Numbered from the stretch's first letter, positions 35,319-45,167 are shown. The stretch: 64,000 bases of DNA from Massilia norwichensis (GCF_024753245.1 NZ_JANUGX010000032.1:1-64000), one strand, 5' to 3'. Notes: generated by a model not told the origin, from the sequence alone. Numbers and translations are program-made.

Positions 35319-37337
35319 TCAGTAGGCGCTCAGGGCCGGACGGTTCGCGGCTTCGCGGGCGGCCTGCGCATCGTCCAGCTTGAACAGGCGCACCGCGCGT
35401 GCCAGCTGCTCGGCCTGTTCCAGCATGGCCTGTGCAGCGGCGCTGGCTTCCTCGACCAGGGCGGCGTTGTGCTGGGTGACCTGGTCCATCTCGCCGATCG
35501 CCTGGTTGATGTGCTCGATGTCGCCGCTCTGCGCGCTGCTGGCGGCGCTGATGCGCGACATGATGCCGGTCACCTGCTCGGCGCTGCCGAGCACCTCGGC
35601 CATCGTGGTGCCGGCTTCCTGCACCAGGCGGCTGCCGGCGTCGACTTCGGCGCCGGAGGCCTGGATCAGGGCCTTGATCTCCTTGGCCGCGGCGGCCGAG
35701 CGCTGCGCCAGGTTACGCACCTCGGAGGCCACGACCGCGAAGCCGCGGCCCTGTTCGCCCGCGCGCGCCGCTTCGACCGCGGCGTTCAGCGCCAGGATGT
35801 TGGTCTGGAAGGCGATGCCGTCGATGACGCCGATGATGTCGGCGATGCGCCCGGACGAGGCCTTAATCGCTTCCATGCGCTCGATCACCTGGCTGACCAT
35901 GCGGCCGCCTTCCTGGGCCACCATCGAGGTGTTGACGGCCAGCTGGTTGGCCTGGTGGGCGTCGCCGGCGTTGCGGCGCACGGTCTCGGTCAGGTCCTGC
36001 ATCGAATTGGCGGTGGCGGCCAGGGTCGCGGCCTGCTGTTCGGTGCGCGCGGACAGGTCGAGGTTACCGGAGGAGATCTCGCTGGAGGCATTGACGATCT
36101 GCTCGGCGCCGGCGCGCACCTGGCCGACCACGTTCGACAAGCCCTTGCCGATCTCGTTCATGGCAGCAGCCAGGCGGCCGATCTCGTCGCGGCGCGTGTC
36201 TTCCAGCGCGACGGTAAGGTCGCCCTGGGCCATGCGCACGGCGGCGTCGCGCGCCGCGCCCAGCGGACGGGTGACGGTGCGCTTGATGACGGTGTGCAGG
36301 ATCGCCGCGAAGATGCCGAGGGCCAGCAGGCCGATCAGGATCGCGCGGTTACGCAGGGAGACGGCTTCGCGGACAATCTCGTCCTCGTAGGTGCCGCCGG
36401 CGATCAGCCAGTTCCAGTCCTTGAACAGGGTGTAGGCGGCGATGCGCATGCGCGGCTGGGCGTCGTCCGGGTTCTGCCAGGGGTAGAGCGTGATGCCGTC
36501 CTTCGACGCCAGCATCTCGCGCACGAACTGGCGTCCGGTGCTGTCGCGGCTGTCGAGGATGTTGCTGCCTTCCTTGTTCGGGTGGACCAGCAGGTCGCCG
36601 TAGTTCTTGCCCGGCGCGGCGTTCAGCACGTAGAAGTAACCGGTGTCACCCACCTTCATGCTCTTGATGCGTTCCTTCAGCTGGGCGACGTCGGCGCTGA
36701 TGTCGACGCCGACATACAGCACGCCGATCACCTTGCCGGCGGCATCGCGCACCGGCTCGTAATCGGTGATGGTCTGCTTGCCGAACAGGGTCACCAGGCC
36801 GATGTAAGGCTTGCCGGCTTTCAGCTGGGCGTAGGCCGGGCTGGCATGGTCGAGGATCGTGCCGACGGCGCGGTCGCCGTTTTCCTTGCGCACCGAGGTC
36901 GTGACGCGCACGAAGTCCTCGCCGTCGGCGGCGAAGATGGTGGCATTCGCGCCGGTGGTGCGGGTGAACTGGTCCGGAATGCTGAAATCGAGATTCAGCG
37001 CTTTGCCGTCGTGGAGCAGGGTCGGCACCTGTTTGCCGCCCACGGCGACGGTATTCGCGGTGTCGAGACGGTATTCGCCGGCCAGGCTGGCGGCGAAGAT
37101 CTTGCCGAAGCTGACCGCTTCGCTCGACACCGCCTTGTCGAACATCTCGACCGTGGCGGCGACGGTATGCAGCTCACGCTGGATGTTGGCGGATGCGCGT
37201 TCCTGCAGCAGGTTGGAGGTGGTCCAGCTGATGACGGTGACGAGCACCGCGAGGATCAGGCCGACCAGCGCGAAGGTGAAGACCGTGATCTTCGAGCCGA
37301 CCGACCAGCGCGATACGTCGAGCGTGGGCTTGTTCAT
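35319..37337 (-). CDS. Methyl-accepting chemotaxis protein with periplasmic Cache domain (672 aa)
   Basis: A transmembrane chemoreceptor. TM1 lies at about 17-39, a large periplasmic Cache3/Cache2-type sensor follows (about 45-330, including IGVLYVGVDISADVAQLKERI and a second half with GDTGYFYVLN and GGTYEDEIV), then TM2 (about 345-365), HAMP (about 366-420) and the MCP signalling hairpin with tip ALNAAVEAARAGEQGRGFAV and EVRNLAQRSAAAAKEIK. The C-terminus (RPALSAY) lacks a CheR/CheB tethering pentapeptide. Ligand unknown; Cache domains of this kind often bind small organic acids or amines. Confidence 0.93.
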   Translation of the reverse strand: MNKPTLDVSRWSVGSKITVFTFALVGLILAVLVTVISWTTSNLLQERASANIQRELHTVAATVEMFDKAVSSEAVSFGKIFAASLAGEYRLDTANTVAVGGKQVPTLLHDGKALNLDFSIPDQFTRTTGANATIFAADGEDFVRVTTSVRKENGDRAVGTILDHASPAYAQLKAGKPYIGLVTLFGKQTITDYEPVRDAAGKVIGVLYVGVDISADVAQLKERIKSMKVGDTGYFYVLNAAPGKNYGDLLVHPNKEGSNILDSRDSTGRQFVREMLASKDGITLYPWQNPDDAQPRMRIAAYTLFKDWNWLIAGGTYEDEIVREAVSLRNRAILIGLLALGIFAAILHTVIKRTVTRPLGAARDAAVRMAQGDLTVALEDTRRDEIGRLAAAMNEIGKGLSNVVGQVRAGAEQIVNASSEISSGNLDLSARTEQQAATLAATANSMQDLTETVRRNAGDAHQANQLAVNTSMVAQEGGRMVSQVIERMEAIKASSGRIADIIGVIDGIAFQTNILALNAAVEAARAGEQGRGFAVVASEVRNLAQRSAAAAKEIKALIQASGAEVDAGSRLVQEAGTTMAEVLGSAEQVTGIMSRISAASSAQSGDIEHINQAIGEMDQVTQHNAALVEEASAAAQAMLEQAEQLARAVRLFKLDDAQAAREAANRPALSAY

Positions 37338-37457
37338 GGGATACGGGTATGCAGTAAGGGTCCTGCATCATACCGGAAGTATCCGTGCGGCAACTACGGG
37401 ATAAGCCTTAATTCGATGTAATTACGCAACAAATTCTTATGCACGCATATACTTTTG

Positions 37458-39254
37458 TTATGCCGCCTGCACGTGATGGAACTGCAGCGCCGCCAGGTTG
37501 GCATAGATGCCGCCCAGCGCCACCAGCGACGCGTGGGTCCCGGTCTCGACGATGCGGCCGTCTTCCATGACGATGATGCGGTCGGCGCGCTGTACGGTCG
37601 CCAGGCGGTGCGCGATGATCAGCGTGGTGCGGCCGACCATCGCCGCTTCCAGCGCGCTCTGCACCAGGCGCTCGCTCTCCGCGTCCAGCGCGCTGGTGGC
37701 TTCGTCGAGCAGCAGCAGCGGCGGATTCTTCAGCAGCGCGCGGGCGATTGCGATGCGCTGGCGCTGGCCGCCCGACAGGCGCACGCCGCGCTCGCCCAGG
37801 TAGGAGGCATAGCCCTGCGGCAGGCGCTCGATGAATTCGTGGGCGGCCGCCATCTTGGCCGCGGCAATCACTTCGGCGTCGCTGGCCTCGGGGCGGCCGT
37901 AGCGGATGTTCTCCATGGCGTCGGCCGAGAAGATGACCGTATCTTGCGGCACGATGCCGATCGCACCGCGCAGCACCTGCAGGTCGAGGTCGCGGATGTC
38001 GGTGCCTTCCAGCAGGATGCGGCCCGATTGCGGATCGTAGAAGCGCAGCAGCAGCTGGAACAGGGTGGTCTTGCCGGCGCCCGAGGGGCCGACCACGGCC
38101 ACCGTCTCGCCGGGTTTGATGTCCAGGTTCAGGTGCGCCAGGGCCGCATGGTCCGGACGCGAGGGATAGGAAAAGCCGATGTCCTGCAACTGCAGCGAGG
38201 CGCCGCCGGCATGGCGCGGCGGCAGCGGCTTCGGCTGCAGCGGGCTGACGATGGTCGAGCGCAGTGCCAGCAGTTCGAGCAGGCGCTCGGCGGCGCCGGC
38301 CGCGCGCTGGGCCTCGCCCATCACTTCGGACAGTGCGCCCACCGCGCCCGAGACGATCGAGGCGTACAGGATGAACTGGCCGAGGTCGCCGCCGGTCATG
38401 CTGCCGGCCAGCACCGCATGCGCGCCCAGCCACAGCACGAAGACGATGGCGCCGAACACCAGCACGATGGCCAGCATGGTGAGGATGGAACGCGCGCGGA
38501 TGCGCCGCATCGCGGTCTGGAAGGCTTGTTCGACCGAGGCGCCGAAACGCTGCGCTTCGCGGCGCTCGCCGGTGAAGGACTGCACGGTCGGCATGGCATT
38601 CAGGATTTCGCCGGCGAGCGCGGAGGCATCGGCGATGCGGTCCTGCGAGTCGCGCGAGAGCGCGCGCACGCGGCGCCCGAACAGCACGATCGGCACCACC
38701 ACCAGCACCAGCAGGCCGAGGATGATCGAGGTCAGCTTGGCGCTGGTCACGAACAGCATCGCCAGGCCGCCGACGAACAACAGGGTGTTACGCAAGGCCA
38801 GCGAGATGCTGGTGCCGACCACCGACTGGATCAGGGTGGTGTCGGTGGTCAGGCGCGACAGCACCTCGCCGCTGCGGGTGGTTTCGAAGAATTCGGGGCT
38901 TTGCTGCACCACGTGGGAATACACGGCGCTGCGGATGTCGGCCGTAACGCGCTCGCCGAGCCAGGACACCATGTAGAAGCGCGCGGCGGTGGCCACGCCC
39001 AGCACCGCGGCGACGCCGAACAGGGCCAGGAAGGTGGCGTTGACGTTCTCGATGCTGCGTCCACCGGCGGCGGCGCCGAAGCCGTGGTCGATCATCTGCT
39101 TGAAGGCATACGGAATCGCCAGGGTGGCGCCGGCGGCAACCAGCAGGGCGATCCCGGCCAGCACGAACTGGCGGCGGTAGGGCTTCAGGAAGGGCAGCAG
39201 GCGGGCCAGGGCTTTGAAGGTGCCCTGGCGGCGTACGTTTGCATCGTTACTCAT
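37458..39254 (-). CDS. ABC exporter, MsbA/LmrA-like half-transporter (598 aa)
   Basis: A fused membrane and ATPase half-transporter that acts as a homodimer in the inner membrane. The N-terminal six-helix domain (about 25-320) ends in the nucleotide-binding domain with Walker A VGPSGAGKTT, signature RLSGGQRQRIAIARAL, Walker B LLLLDEATSALD and the switch histidine in IIAHRLATV. Similarity of the ATPase domain is to lipid/drug exporters. It stands alone between the chemoreceptor and the lipocalin gene, so the substrate cannot be told. Confidence 0.93.
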   Translation of the reverse strand: MSNDANVRRQGTFKALARLLPFLKPYRRQFVLAGIALLVAAGATLAIPYAFKQMIDHGFGAAAGGRSIENVNATFLALFGVAAVLGVATAARFYMVSWLGERVTADIRSAVYSHVVQQSPEFFETTRSGEVLSRLTTDTTLIQSVVGTSISLALRNTLLFVGGLAMLFVTSAKLTSIILGLLVLVVVPIVLFGRRVRALSRDSQDRIADASALAGEILNAMPTVQSFTGERREAQRFGASVEQAFQTAMRRIRARSILTMLAIVLVFGAIVFVLWLGAHAVLAGSMTGGDLGQFILYASIVSGAVGALSEVMGEAQRAAGAAERLLELLALRSTIVSPLQPKPLPPRHAGGASLQLQDIGFSYPSRPDHAALAHLNLDIKPGETVAVVGPSGAGKTTLFQLLLRFYDPQSGRILLEGTDIRDLDLQVLRGAIGIVPQDTVIFSADAMENIRYGRPEASDAEVIAAAKMAAAHEFIERLPQGYASYLGERGVRLSGGQRQRIAIARALLKNPPLLLLDEATSALDAESERLVQSALEAAMVGRTTLIIAHRLATVQRADRIIVMEDGRIVETGTHASLVALGGIYANLAALQFHHVQAA

Positions 39255-39296
39255 GTGTCCTTGGTTCTTCTTTTCTTGTGATTCAAAGTCCGGTGA

Positions 39297-40364
39297 TTAT
39301 AGATGCAGCGGGTCGACGTAGCCGGTCAGCTCGAGGTAGCCGCGGCCCAGCCGCCGGCCATCGCGCTCCACCGTCACCGCGCCTTCCCAGTAGACCGCAC
39401 CGGTCGAGCGGCGCGAGTCGAGTTCCTGGTCGGCTTGCAGGGGCTTCAGCTGCCAGGTCGAGGTCCCGGTCTTGATCGTGGTCGCTACCGGGTAGCTGGC
39501 GCCGGTCCGTGGCGAACGCCACAGCGTCTGCGGCGTGAAGCTTACCTGTTCCGGCGCATATTGGCTAACCCGGCCGGCGGCATCGCGCAAAGTGGCATGG
39601 GCCCACAGCTTGGTGCCGTCCTTGGCGCGGATCTGGAAAGCCATCAGGGCGCCGCCGTCGTCGAGGTTGATGCCCGTCCAGTCCCAGCCGGCCGCATTCG
39701 TCTCCAGCACCTGGCTCGACCATTCGTGATCCAGCCATGCCGTGCCCTTGACCTGCACCGCCTTGCCGGCGCGGCTGACGGTGCCGAGCACGCGCAGCTG
39801 CGGCTCGCTGTAATAATAGCTGGCGTGTTCCGGCTTGGGGCCTTTGCGCGAAAAGCCGGCTTCGCCCTGCAGCAGCACGGGCTGGGTCGGCGCCAGCTGC
39901 AGTTCGAAGGCCAGTTCGGCGCCACGTACCGCTACGCGGTAGCGGCCGTCCTCGTCGCGGCGCATGGACCAGTCCTCGAGTTTCACATCGGTGGTGCCGG
40001 TCTTCGCCCAGGCCAGGCCGAAGCCCTCGCGCGCGCTGCGCTGGTCGTGCAGCAGGCGGCCGGTGGCCGGGTCGGACAGCGCGGCGTGGCCGATCACCAG
40101 CTGCTTCGGCGCGAAGGCGCTGGGGTTGGCCGGATCGTGCCCGGTACGGCTGCGGAAGAAGGTGACCTGGAAGCCGAGCGGTTTGCCGTCCGGCGTCTCC
40201 AGCCAGCCGGTCACGTACCACCACTCGGTGCGGTGCTCGGGGTGGGCGCCGAAGTCCTGCGGGAACACCAGCGCGCGGCCCGGCGTGACCGGGGCGAATT
40301 GCGGCGGACCGGCCAGTGCGGCGCCGGCCAAGAGGCAAAGCGCAAGGAACAGGCGGCGCAGCAT
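39297..40364 (-). CDS. CrtC/AttH-like lipocalin protein, exported (355 aa)
   Basis: A secreted or lipoprotein-like protein with a signal peptide (MLRRLFLALCLLAGAALA), then the carotenoid 1,2-hydratase/AttH-type double lipocalin fold: HRTEWWYVTGWLETPDGKPLGFQVTFF-like start, ASYYYSEPQL, and GTAWLDHEWSSQVL with GWDWTGINLDDGGALM. The start codon overlaps the stop of the upstream permease (TGATG). AttH-like proteins are usually paired with FtsX-type permeases, so this is likely a periplasmic partner of that transporter and not a carotenoid enzyme. Confidence 0.8.
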   Translation of the reverse strand: MLRRLFLALCLLAGAALAGPPQFAPVTPGRALVFPQDFGAHPEHRTEWWYVTGWLETPDGKPLGFQVTFFRSRTGHDPANPSAFAPKQLVIGHAALSDPATGRLLHDQRSAREGFGLAWAKTGTTDVKLEDWSMRRDEDGRYRVAVRGAELAFELQLAPTQPVLLQGEAGFSRKGPKPEHASYYYSEPQLRVLGTVSRAGKAVQVKGTAWLDHEWSSQVLETNAAGWDWTGINLDDGGALMAFQIRAKDGTKLWAHATLRDAAGRVSQYAPEQVSFTPQTLWRSPRTGASYPVATTIKTGTSTWQLKPLQADQELDSRRSTGAVYWEGAVTVERDGRRLGRGYLELTGYVDPLHL

Positions 40365-42919
40365 CACCAGTCCTCCCGCACGGCCCGCACCGGCCCGCCG
40401 GACAGCGCATAGCGGCCCGACACCAGCGCCGTCGCCACCGAGGCGCCGACCAGCACCGCCGCCACGCTGCCCAGCAGCGGCCAGGGCAGGTGCAGCTGCA
40501 TGGTCCAGTGGAAGGATTGCGGATTGACGACATACACCAGGATCAGGCTGATCAAGAGGCCGAGCGCGAAGCCGGTCGCCACCCCCAGCACGGTCAGCGA
40601 ACCGCCCTCCAGAGCCAGGATGCGCAGCACCTGGCCGCGCGACACCCCCACGTGGCGCAGCATACCGAACTCGCGCGCCCGTGCCAGGGTCTGGGCCGAG
40701 AAGGTGGCAGCCACGCCGGACAGGCCGATGGCGATCGCGATCGCTTCCAGCAGGTAGGTGACGGCGAAGCTGCGGTCGAAGATCCTGAGGCTGGCGGCGC
40801 GGATCTCGCCGGGGCTGGCCAGCTGCAGGGTGGCGCCGAAGGGCAGGGCGCGCAGGCGTGCGGCCAGGGTATCGGTCGAGACGCCCTTGGCCGCCCACAG
40901 CGCGGCATCGGTGACGGTGGCGTCGCCGGTCAGGCGCCGGTAGTCGGCCAGGCGCACCACCACCGAGCCGGATTGGTTCGCATAATCGCGCCAGACGCCG
41001 GCCACGAAAAAGTCCTGCTTGCGGCCGCCCAGCGGCAGCGCCAGGCGCTGGCCGGTGCGCACGCCGTACAAATCGGTCATCGCTTCCGACACCCAGACCG
41101 GCAGCGCGCCCGCGGGCGCCGGTACGTTGCTGCCGACCAGCGCCAGCAGGCGCCCGGGGTCGGCGGCATCGATGTCGCGCGCGATCAGGGTGATGGCGGG
41201 ACGCGCCGGGTCCAGGGTCAGCGGCCGGGTGCGCAGGAAGGCCGATTGCGACACGCCCGGCAGCGCGGCAATCGCGGCCTGTTCGCGCTCGCCCAGGCCG
41301 CCGGTATTGCCGCCGGACGCCGTGCGCACATACAGGTCGGCCGGCAGGATGTGCAGGATCCAGTCGTCGACAGAGACCCGGAAGCTGGCCACCATGATGC
41401 CCATCGCGACCATCAGGCTGAAGCTGGCCAGCACCCCGCCCAATGCGATCGAGGCCTGGCCGGGCGCATTCGCCAGCCGCGCCAGCGCCAGGTTCAGCAC
41501 CGGCGATTGCGCCGCCGCGGGCCGTCGCAGCTGCAGGCGGTTCAGCAGGCGGAAGCTGGCGGCGGCCAGGCGCGGCATCAGGCCGATCCCGCCGATCAGC
41601 AGCAGGGCCACGGCAAAGTAGCCGAACAGCGGCAGCTCGAACACCGGCGGCGCGCAGGCGCAGGCGCCGGCCAATGCGAGGCAGAGCAGTGAGGGCCAGA
41701 CGCGCGACAGGCGCTCGAGCGCGGTTTCGTCGTTGCCGGACTTGAGGGCAACCGCGGGACGGGCGCGCGCCGCCTCCCAGGCCGGCGCCGCGCAGCCCAG
41801 CAGGGCCACGCCCAGGCCGAGCAGGAAGAAGACCAGGGCCGCGACCGGCGTGAACACCACGGTCGGCTTCACGCCCGGGAAATAACCGGCGCCGAGGTCG
41901 CCGCCGAAGAAGGCCAGCGCCGCCGCGGCCAGGCCGTAGCCGGCGGCGATGCCGAGCAGGGCGCCGATCACGCCCAGGCTCGCGCCTTCGACCAGCACCT
42001 GGCGCAGCAGCGCGCGGCGCGGCAGGCCCAGCACGCGCAGCAGCGCAAACTGGCTGCGCCGGCGCAGTACCGACAAGGCCTGGGTCGAGAACACCAGGAA
42101 GGCGCCGGTGAACAAGGCAACCAGCGCCAGCACCGTCAGGTTGACGCGGTAGGCGCGGCTCAGGTTGTTGTTGCGGCTCTCCTGATTGGCGTCGTTCGGC
42201 GCCGCCACCGTGAAGCGTCCCGGGAAGTCCTTTTCGAGTTCGGCGGCCAGGGCGCGCTCGAAGGCGCCGCGGTCCACGCCCTCGCGCAGTTTCAGGTCCA
42301 CGCGCGACAGCTTGCCGAGCTGATGGAAGCGCCACTGCAGCGCGCCGATGTCCATCACCGCCAGGCGCTGGCCGCTGCGCGCACGCAGGATCGGGCCGGC
42401 CACGCGCAGCGGCACGTCCTGGGTGCCGGCGCGCAGCCTTAACGTCGAACCGGTCTGCACGCCCAGCCAGGCCTGGGCCGCCGGCGACAGGAAGATCGTG
42501 TCGTCGCCCAGCACGTCGGTGCCGCGTCCGCTGGCGGGCACGCCGCTCAAATCGGGCGAGATGGCGCCGGCGCGCAAAGCGTCCAGACCGACGATCTTCA
42601 GCGAACCGGGCTTGCCGGCCAGGGCGGCGTCGACCTCCAGCACCGGCGAGGCCAGCGCCACGCCATCGCGGGTCGCCAGGCGCGGGTAGATATGCTCGTC
42701 GAACTGGGCTTCGCGCCCGGCCACCTGCAGGTCGGCCTGGCCGGCCAGGCTCTGGATCGCGGCGGAGAATTCGTTGAAGGCGGCGGCGTTGATCAGGTGG
42801 ATGGCAAAGCCCATCGCCACCCCGACCGCGATGGCGACCACCGCCAGCAGGGCGCGCATCGGGTGCGCGCGCCACTCGCCGAACAGCAGCCAGCGCGATA
42901 GCAGCCTCAGGCCGGACAT
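40364..42919 (-). CDS. FtsX-type ABC transporter permease (851 aa)
   Basis: A large permease with two FtsX-like units: an N-terminal TM, a periplasmic MacB-like domain (about 40-240), three TMs (about 260-400), then a second TM/periplasmic/TM set (about 490-840) with the conserved FGMLRHVGVSRGQVLRILALEG. This is the layout of AttF/AttG-like or lipoprotein-export-like permeases. The ATPase gene usually encoded beside such permeases is absent here; the upstream neighbour encodes a DUF4124 protein. It overlaps that gene by 13 bp and the lipocalin gene by TGATG. Confidence 0.85.
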   Translation of the reverse strand: MSGLRLLSRWLLFGEWRAHPMRALLAVVAIAVGVAMGFAIHLINAAAFNEFSAAIQSLAGQADLQVAGREAQFDEHIYPRLATRDGVALASPVLEVDAALAGKPGSLKIVGLDALRAGAISPDLSGVPASGRGTDVLGDDTIFLSPAAQAWLGVQTGSTLRLRAGTQDVPLRVAGPILRARSGQRLAVMDIGALQWRFHQLGKLSRVDLKLREGVDRGAFERALAAELEKDFPGRFTVAAPNDANQESRNNNLSRAYRVNLTVLALVALFTGAFLVFSTQALSVLRRRSQFALLRVLGLPRRALLRQVLVEGASLGVIGALLGIAAGYGLAAAALAFFGGDLGAGYFPGVKPTVVFTPVAALVFFLLGLGVALLGCAAPAWEAARARPAVALKSGNDETALERLSRVWPSLLCLALAGACACAPPVFELPLFGYFAVALLLIGGIGLMPRLAAASFRLLNRLQLRRPAAAQSPVLNLALARLANAPGQASIALGGVLASFSLMVAMGIMVASFRVSVDDWILHILPADLYVRTASGGNTGGLGEREQAAIAALPGVSQSAFLRTRPLTLDPARPAITLIARDIDAADPGRLLALVGSNVPAPAGALPVWVSEAMTDLYGVRTGQRLALPLGGRKQDFFVAGVWRDYANQSGSVVVRLADYRRLTGDATVTDAALWAAKGVSTDTLAARLRALPFGATLQLASPGEIRAASLRIFDRSFAVTYLLEAIAIAIGLSGVAATFSAQTLARAREFGMLRHVGVSRGQVLRILALEGGSLTVLGVATGFALGLLISLILVYVVNPQSFHWTMQLHLPWPLLGSVAAVLVGASVATALVSGRYALSGGPVRAVREDW

Positions 42920-43350
42920 TCCACCGCCAGGGCCTCGGCCTGGCGCCGCAGTTTAAGGCGCGCCGCCTCGTGTTTCGGGCCGCGCACCGTGCGCGCCAGG
43001 TCTTCCTCGGCCCATTTGTGACGCAGGCGCAGCTTGTCGCATTTCTTGCGCTGGGCTTGCATCGCCTTGGCCTGGCGGATCTGGACACGGCCTTCCTTTT
43101 CTTGCGCCTTTTCGCGTGCGATGCGGGCTTTTTCCAGTTCCAGCAGGGTGCGGGCATCGCCGCCCTGCGGCCCCATCGTGTCGCCAAGCGGGATGCCGGC
43201 CGGCGGCGGGGGCAGGGGCCTGGAGGCGCCCTGTGCGCAGGGGCGGTCGGCGTAGCTGGTCTTGCCGGCTTCGACGCACTTGTACACGGTCTGGGCCTGT
43301 GCGGCACAGGCGAACAGGCTGAGGGCGAAGATGAGGAAAAGGCGGGTCAC
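42907..43350 (-). CDS. DUF4124-domain exported protein (147 aa)
   Basis: A signal peptide (MTRLFLIFALSLFACAAQAQ) leads into the DUF4124 motif TVYKCVEAGKTSYADRPC, whose two Cys can form a disulfide, followed by a charged helical region (LELEKARIAREKAQEKEGRV). Function is unknown; the domain is common in beta/gammaproteobacterial periplasmic proteins. Its 3' end overlaps the permease start by 13 bp. Confidence 0.8.
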   Translation of the reverse strand: MTRLFLIFALSLFACAAQAQTVYKCVEAGKTSYADRPCAQGASRPLPPPPAGIPLGDTMGPQGGDARTLLELEKARIAREKAQEKEGRVQIRQAKAMQAQRKKCDKLRLRHKWAEEDLARTVRGPKHEAARLKLRRQAEALAVECPA

Positions 43351-43363
43351 GCAGCACTCCTGG

Positions 43364-44773
43364 TCAGAGAATTTTGCCAGGGTTCATAATGCCCAGCGGG
43401 TCGAGCGCGGCCTTGATGGCACGCATCAGCTCGAGTTCGACCTGGGCCTTGTAGCGCGGCAGCTCGTCGCGCTTGAGGGCGCCGATGCCGTGTTCGGCCG
43501 AAATCGAACCGCCAAACGCGGCCACGCTGTCGTGCACGATGCGGTTGATGTCGCCCTGGTAGGCCAGGAAGGCTTCATGCGGCGTGCCGGCCGGCGGGGC
43601 AATGTTGTAGTGCAGGTTGCCGTCGCCCAGGTGGCCGAAGCAGACCACCTGCACCCCGGGCCAAGCCTGGGCGAGCAGGGCATCGGTCTGTTCGACGAAA
43701 TCGGCGATGCGCGAGATCGGTACCGAGATGTCGTGCTTGATGTTCTTGCCGTCCACGGCCTGGGCCAGCGGGATGTGCTCGCGGATCGCCCATAGCGCGC
43801 GCGACTGCGCGATCGAGGTCGCCACCACCGCATCCTGGGCCAGCCCGGCTTCCAGCGCGCTTTCGATGGTGCGTTCCAGCAGGCCCACCGCGTGCTGCTC
43901 GGATTCATGGCTGGACAGTTCGAGCAGAGCGTACTGCGGATGCGGGGTCGGGAAGGGTTGCGGCAGGTCCGGGAAATGCTTGCCGACCAGGCGCAGGCAC
44001 AGTTCGCTCATCAGCTCGTAGCCGGTCAGGGTCGGACCGGCGGTGTCCTGGGCCAGCTGCAGCAGCCCGAGGGCGTCGCGGCAGCTGCGCAGCGCCACCA
44101 GCGCCGTGATGCCGGCCTTCGGCTGCGGGAAGAGTTTTAATACGGCACCGGTGATCACACCCAGCGTGCCTTCGGCGCCGATGTAGAGGTCGCGCAGGTC
44201 GTAGCCGGTATTGTCCTTGCGCAGCCCGCGCAGGCCGTCCCACAGCTCGCCCTGGGCGGTCACGACTTCCAGGCCCAGGCAGAGCTCGCGGGTGTTTCCG
44301 TAGCGCAGCACGCCGGTGCCGCCGGCATTGGTCGCCAGGTTGCCGCCGATGGTGCAGCTGCCCTCGGCCGCCAGCGACAGCGGGAACAGCATCCCCTGGC
44401 TGCTGGCCGCCTGCTGGATGTCGTACAGGATGCAGCCGGCGTCGACCGTCATGGTGCGGTTGACCGGGTCGACGGCGCGGATGCGGTTCAGGCGCCGCAG
44501 CGACAGCACCACGGCGCGGCCGGAGTCGTCGGGTACGCTGCCGATCACCAGGCCGGTGCGTCCGCCCTGCGGCACCACCGGCACCCGCTGCGCCGCGCAC
44601 AGCCGCACCAGGGCCGCCACTTGCGAAGCGTCGGCAGGGCGCAGCACGGCGCGCGCGCGGCCGGTGTAGCGGCCGCGCCAGTCGCTCAGGTAGGGCGCGA
44701 CGTCGGCGTCATCGGTCAGGACGTGGGCGTCGCCGATCAGCTCGCGGCATTGCGCGAGGAAGCTGTCAGTCAT
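43364..44773 (-). CDS. FAD-linked D-2-hydroxyacid dehydrogenase, GlcD/D-2-hydroxyglutarate type (469 aa)
   Basis: A VAO-family flavoenzyme. The FAD-binding PCMH domain (about 35-215) includes VVPQGGRTGLVIGSVP and GCTIGGN-type AEGSCTIGGNLATNAGGT. The C-terminal FAD-oxidase domain has VVCFGHLGDGNLHYNI with the metal/substrate histidines and ISAEHGIGALKRDEL. This pattern fits D-2-hydroxyglutarate or D-lactate dehydrogenases that pass electrons to an electron-transfer protein or quinone. The substrate is not decided. It overlaps the DUF2069 gene by 8 bp. Confidence 0.88.
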   Translation of the reverse strand: MTDSFLAQCRELIGDAHVLTDDADVAPYLSDWRGRYTGRARAVLRPADASQVAALVRLCAAQRVPVVPQGGRTGLVIGSVPDDSGRAVVLSLRRLNRIRAVDPVNRTMTVDAGCILYDIQQAASSQGMLFPLSLAAEGSCTIGGNLATNAGGTGVLRYGNTRELCLGLEVVTAQGELWDGLRGLRKDNTGYDLRDLYIGAEGTLGVITGAVLKLFPQPKAGITALVALRSCRDALGLLQLAQDTAGPTLTGYELMSELCLRLVGKHFPDLPQPFPTPHPQYALLELSSHESEQHAVGLLERTIESALEAGLAQDAVVATSIAQSRALWAIREHIPLAQAVDGKNIKHDISVPISRIADFVEQTDALLAQAWPGVQVVCFGHLGDGNLHYNIAPPAGTPHEAFLAYQGDINRIVHDSVAAFGGSISAEHGIGALKRDELPRYKAQVELELMRAIKAALDPLGIMNPGKIL

Positions 44774-45164
44774 GCGGCACTTTGACCTTGTCGAGCAGCT
44801 CCTTGGCCAGCTTCTGCGCCTGCTTCTTGTAGGGCCGCAGGTAGAGCAGGGCGAACACGAAATAGCAGCAGACCAGCAGCGCTTCGCCCAGCGCCATGAT
44901 GCGCGAGATCTCGCCCTTGTCGCTCCAGGCCCGCACCGCGCCTTCGACGAAGTAAATCAGGATGACCATCGACGACCACTGCAGCGTGTAGAGGTCGCGC
45001 TTGATCACGCCGCGCAGCGGCAGCAGCAGCGGCAAGGCCTTGAGCGCCAGCAGCGAGCCGCCCGGGTGCAGCGGCGCCACCACGATTTCCCAGGCCAGCA
45101 GCCAGATGCACAGGATGACCAGGCTGGTCACCGCTCCCGTATGAAATACCCGATGCACTTGCAT
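44766..45164 (-). CDS. DUF2069 inner-membrane protein (132 aa)
   Basis: A small integral membrane protein with four predicted helices (about 10-30, 39-51, 62-76, 90-108) and the family's LYTLQWSSMVILIYFVEG segment, followed by a basic C-terminal tail. Function unknown. It sits four bases after wrbA, an arrangement frequent in betaproteobacteria. Confidence 0.8.
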   Translation of the reverse strand: MQVHRVFHTGAVTSLVILCIWLLAWEIVVAPLHPGGSLLALKALPLLLPLRGVIKRDLYTLQWSSMVILIYFVEGAVRAWSDKGEISRIMALGEALLVCCYFVFALLYLRPYKKQAQKLAKELLDKVKVPHD

Positions 45165-45167
45165 TGT

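Noticed and set aside
35268..37421. 717-codon open frame antisense to the chemoreceptor
   Set aside because: Low-complexity antisense frame opposite a clear MCP gene.
37455..39281. 608-codon open frame antisense to the ABC exporter
   Set aside because: Opposes an unambiguous ABC gene with all ATPase motifs; composition is that of a GC shadow.
39297..43307. Single 1336-codon frame spanning lipocalin, permease and DUF4124 genes
   Set aside because: Only its C-terminal 355 codons (from 40,364) are a real protein; the rest is an out-of-frame Arg/Pro/Ala-rich reading of the permease and DUF4124 genes.
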